Part shown: one piece after another, positions 5,765-5,991 of the stretch
How the letters are laid out: the number at the start of each line of letters is the position of its first letter
How positions within the stretch are numbered: position 1 is the stretch's first letter
The notes under the pieces: model-generated
Seen by the model: only the letters and a program-made list of their open reading frames with translations
Database searches by the model: none
What the model was told of the DNA's origin: nothing
NCBI GenBank assembly: GCA_038062745.1
Contig: JBBTWO010000033.1
Location: 1 to 5,991, forward strand
Direction of reading: 5' to 3'
From: JBBTWO01 sp038062745
Lineage (GTDB): Bacteria; Patescibacteriota; Microgenomatia; UBA8517
Length of the DNA stretch: 5,991 nucleotides
Position numbers and translations under genes: made by a program

Positions 5765-5991
5765 TCAATTTTTTTATATAGCTCTAAACAAATAAATTTT
5801 CAATTTCAAAGCAATAGTAGTCAAAAGATTGTTGCAGTTAAGTTTTATCTTGACAACACTCTTCTAAATACTGTAAATTCAAATGCTGGAAGTTTTGATT
5901 TAAACTATTATCAACTCTCAAAGGGTATACATAAACTAAAAATCGAATTGTATGCAAAATCTGGTACTGGAAGTATTGCTGATAATTTAGG
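5765..5991 (+). CDS. Ig-like domain fragment, no start codon, runs off the right edge
   Basis: This plus-strand frame is open from 5765 to the window end (75 full codons) and is divergent to the ribosomal operon. The translation resembles a bacterial Ig-like domain as found in repeats of large surface or secreted proteins. It has a strand AVKFYLDNTLLNTV (24-37), then SFDLNYYQLSKGIHKLKIEL (43-62) and YAKSGTGS, fitting the pattern V-x-F-Y-x-D-x ... G-x-H-x-L-x-x-x-x-Y/A-x-x-x-G. There is no ATG or GTG in frame, and the first TTG (5948) is far too late. Tandem TAA stops (5759-5764) close it upstream. There is no signal peptide. It therefore looks like the interior of a longer gene cut at its 5' side, by rearrangement, decay or misassembly. 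The parent gene is not identifiable. Confidence 0.5.
5775..5803 (-). promoter_or_regulatory. Possible sigma-70-type promoter upstream of rpsC
   Basis: Read on the minus strand, TTGAAA (5798-5803) and TATATA (5775-5780) are separated by exactly 17 bases. Transcription would start near 5768 and give a leader of about 50 nt before the rpsC ATG at 5715. The match is good but the region is very AT-rich, so chance matches are frequent. The site overlaps the plus-strand Ig-like frame. If the window is correctly assembled, this would be a way for the truncated operon to be transcribed. Confidence 0.3.

Noticed and set aside
5850..5878. TTGACA followed 17 nt later by GTAAAT on the plus strand, a possible promoter
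   Set aside because: It lies inside the Ig-like coding frame, the -10 match is poor, and no gene start follows within the window.

Overview
The window is an AT-rich stretch carrying the spc-type half of a bacterial ribosomal protein operon. All of it lies on the minus strand, so it reads from the right end towards the left. In transcription order the genes are rpsC (S3), rplP (L16), rpmC (L29), rpsQ (S17), rplN (L14), rplX (L24), rplE (L5), rpsN (S14, zinc type), rpsH (S8), rplF (L6), rplR (L18), rpsE (S5), rplO (L15) and the first 112 codons of secY, which runs off the left edge. Thirteen ribosomal protein genes are complete. Gaps are 0-16 nt, with several stop/start junctions of 1-3 nt and one 1-nt overlap (TAATG, rpsC/rplP). 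No internal terminator or promoter is evident, so the block looks like one transcript.

The organism is most likely a member of the Candidate Phyla Radiation (Patescibacteria). The strongest clue is that rpsE is followed directly by rplO with a 3-nt gap. The rpmD (L30) gene that normally sits there is missing, and L30 loss is a recognised trait of this radiation. The low GC, the diverged but intact ribosomal proteins and the zinc-type S14 are compatible with this. A class such as Microgenomates is possible but cannot be fixed from this sequence alone. TGA ends rplR at the expected C-terminus, so UGA is a stop here, which argues against Gracilibacteria or Absconditabacteria, where UGA is read as glycine.

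The right end, about 5540-5991, is the odd part. The conserved S3 sequence begins only at about residue 58 of the rpsC product. The first 57 residues do not resemble the usual S3 N-terminus. Upstream of rpsC there is no rplV, rpsS or rplB. Instead there is an open frame on the plus strand that encodes an Ig-like, surface-protein-type domain, lacks a start codon, and begins just after tandem TAA stops. Either the operon was broken and rpsC acquired a new 5' end, or this is an assembly chimera. A possible promoter (TTGAAA-N17-TATATA) and a good Shine-Dalgarno site lie in front of the altered rpsC.

Functionally, S3, S5, S8, S14 and S17 are small-subunit proteins. L5, L6, L14, L15, L16, L18, L24 and L29 are large-subunit proteins. 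SecY is the channel of the Sec translocon, conventionally co-transcribed with this operon. Apart from the rpsC upstream region the content is ordinary, and I see no undescribed biological system here.
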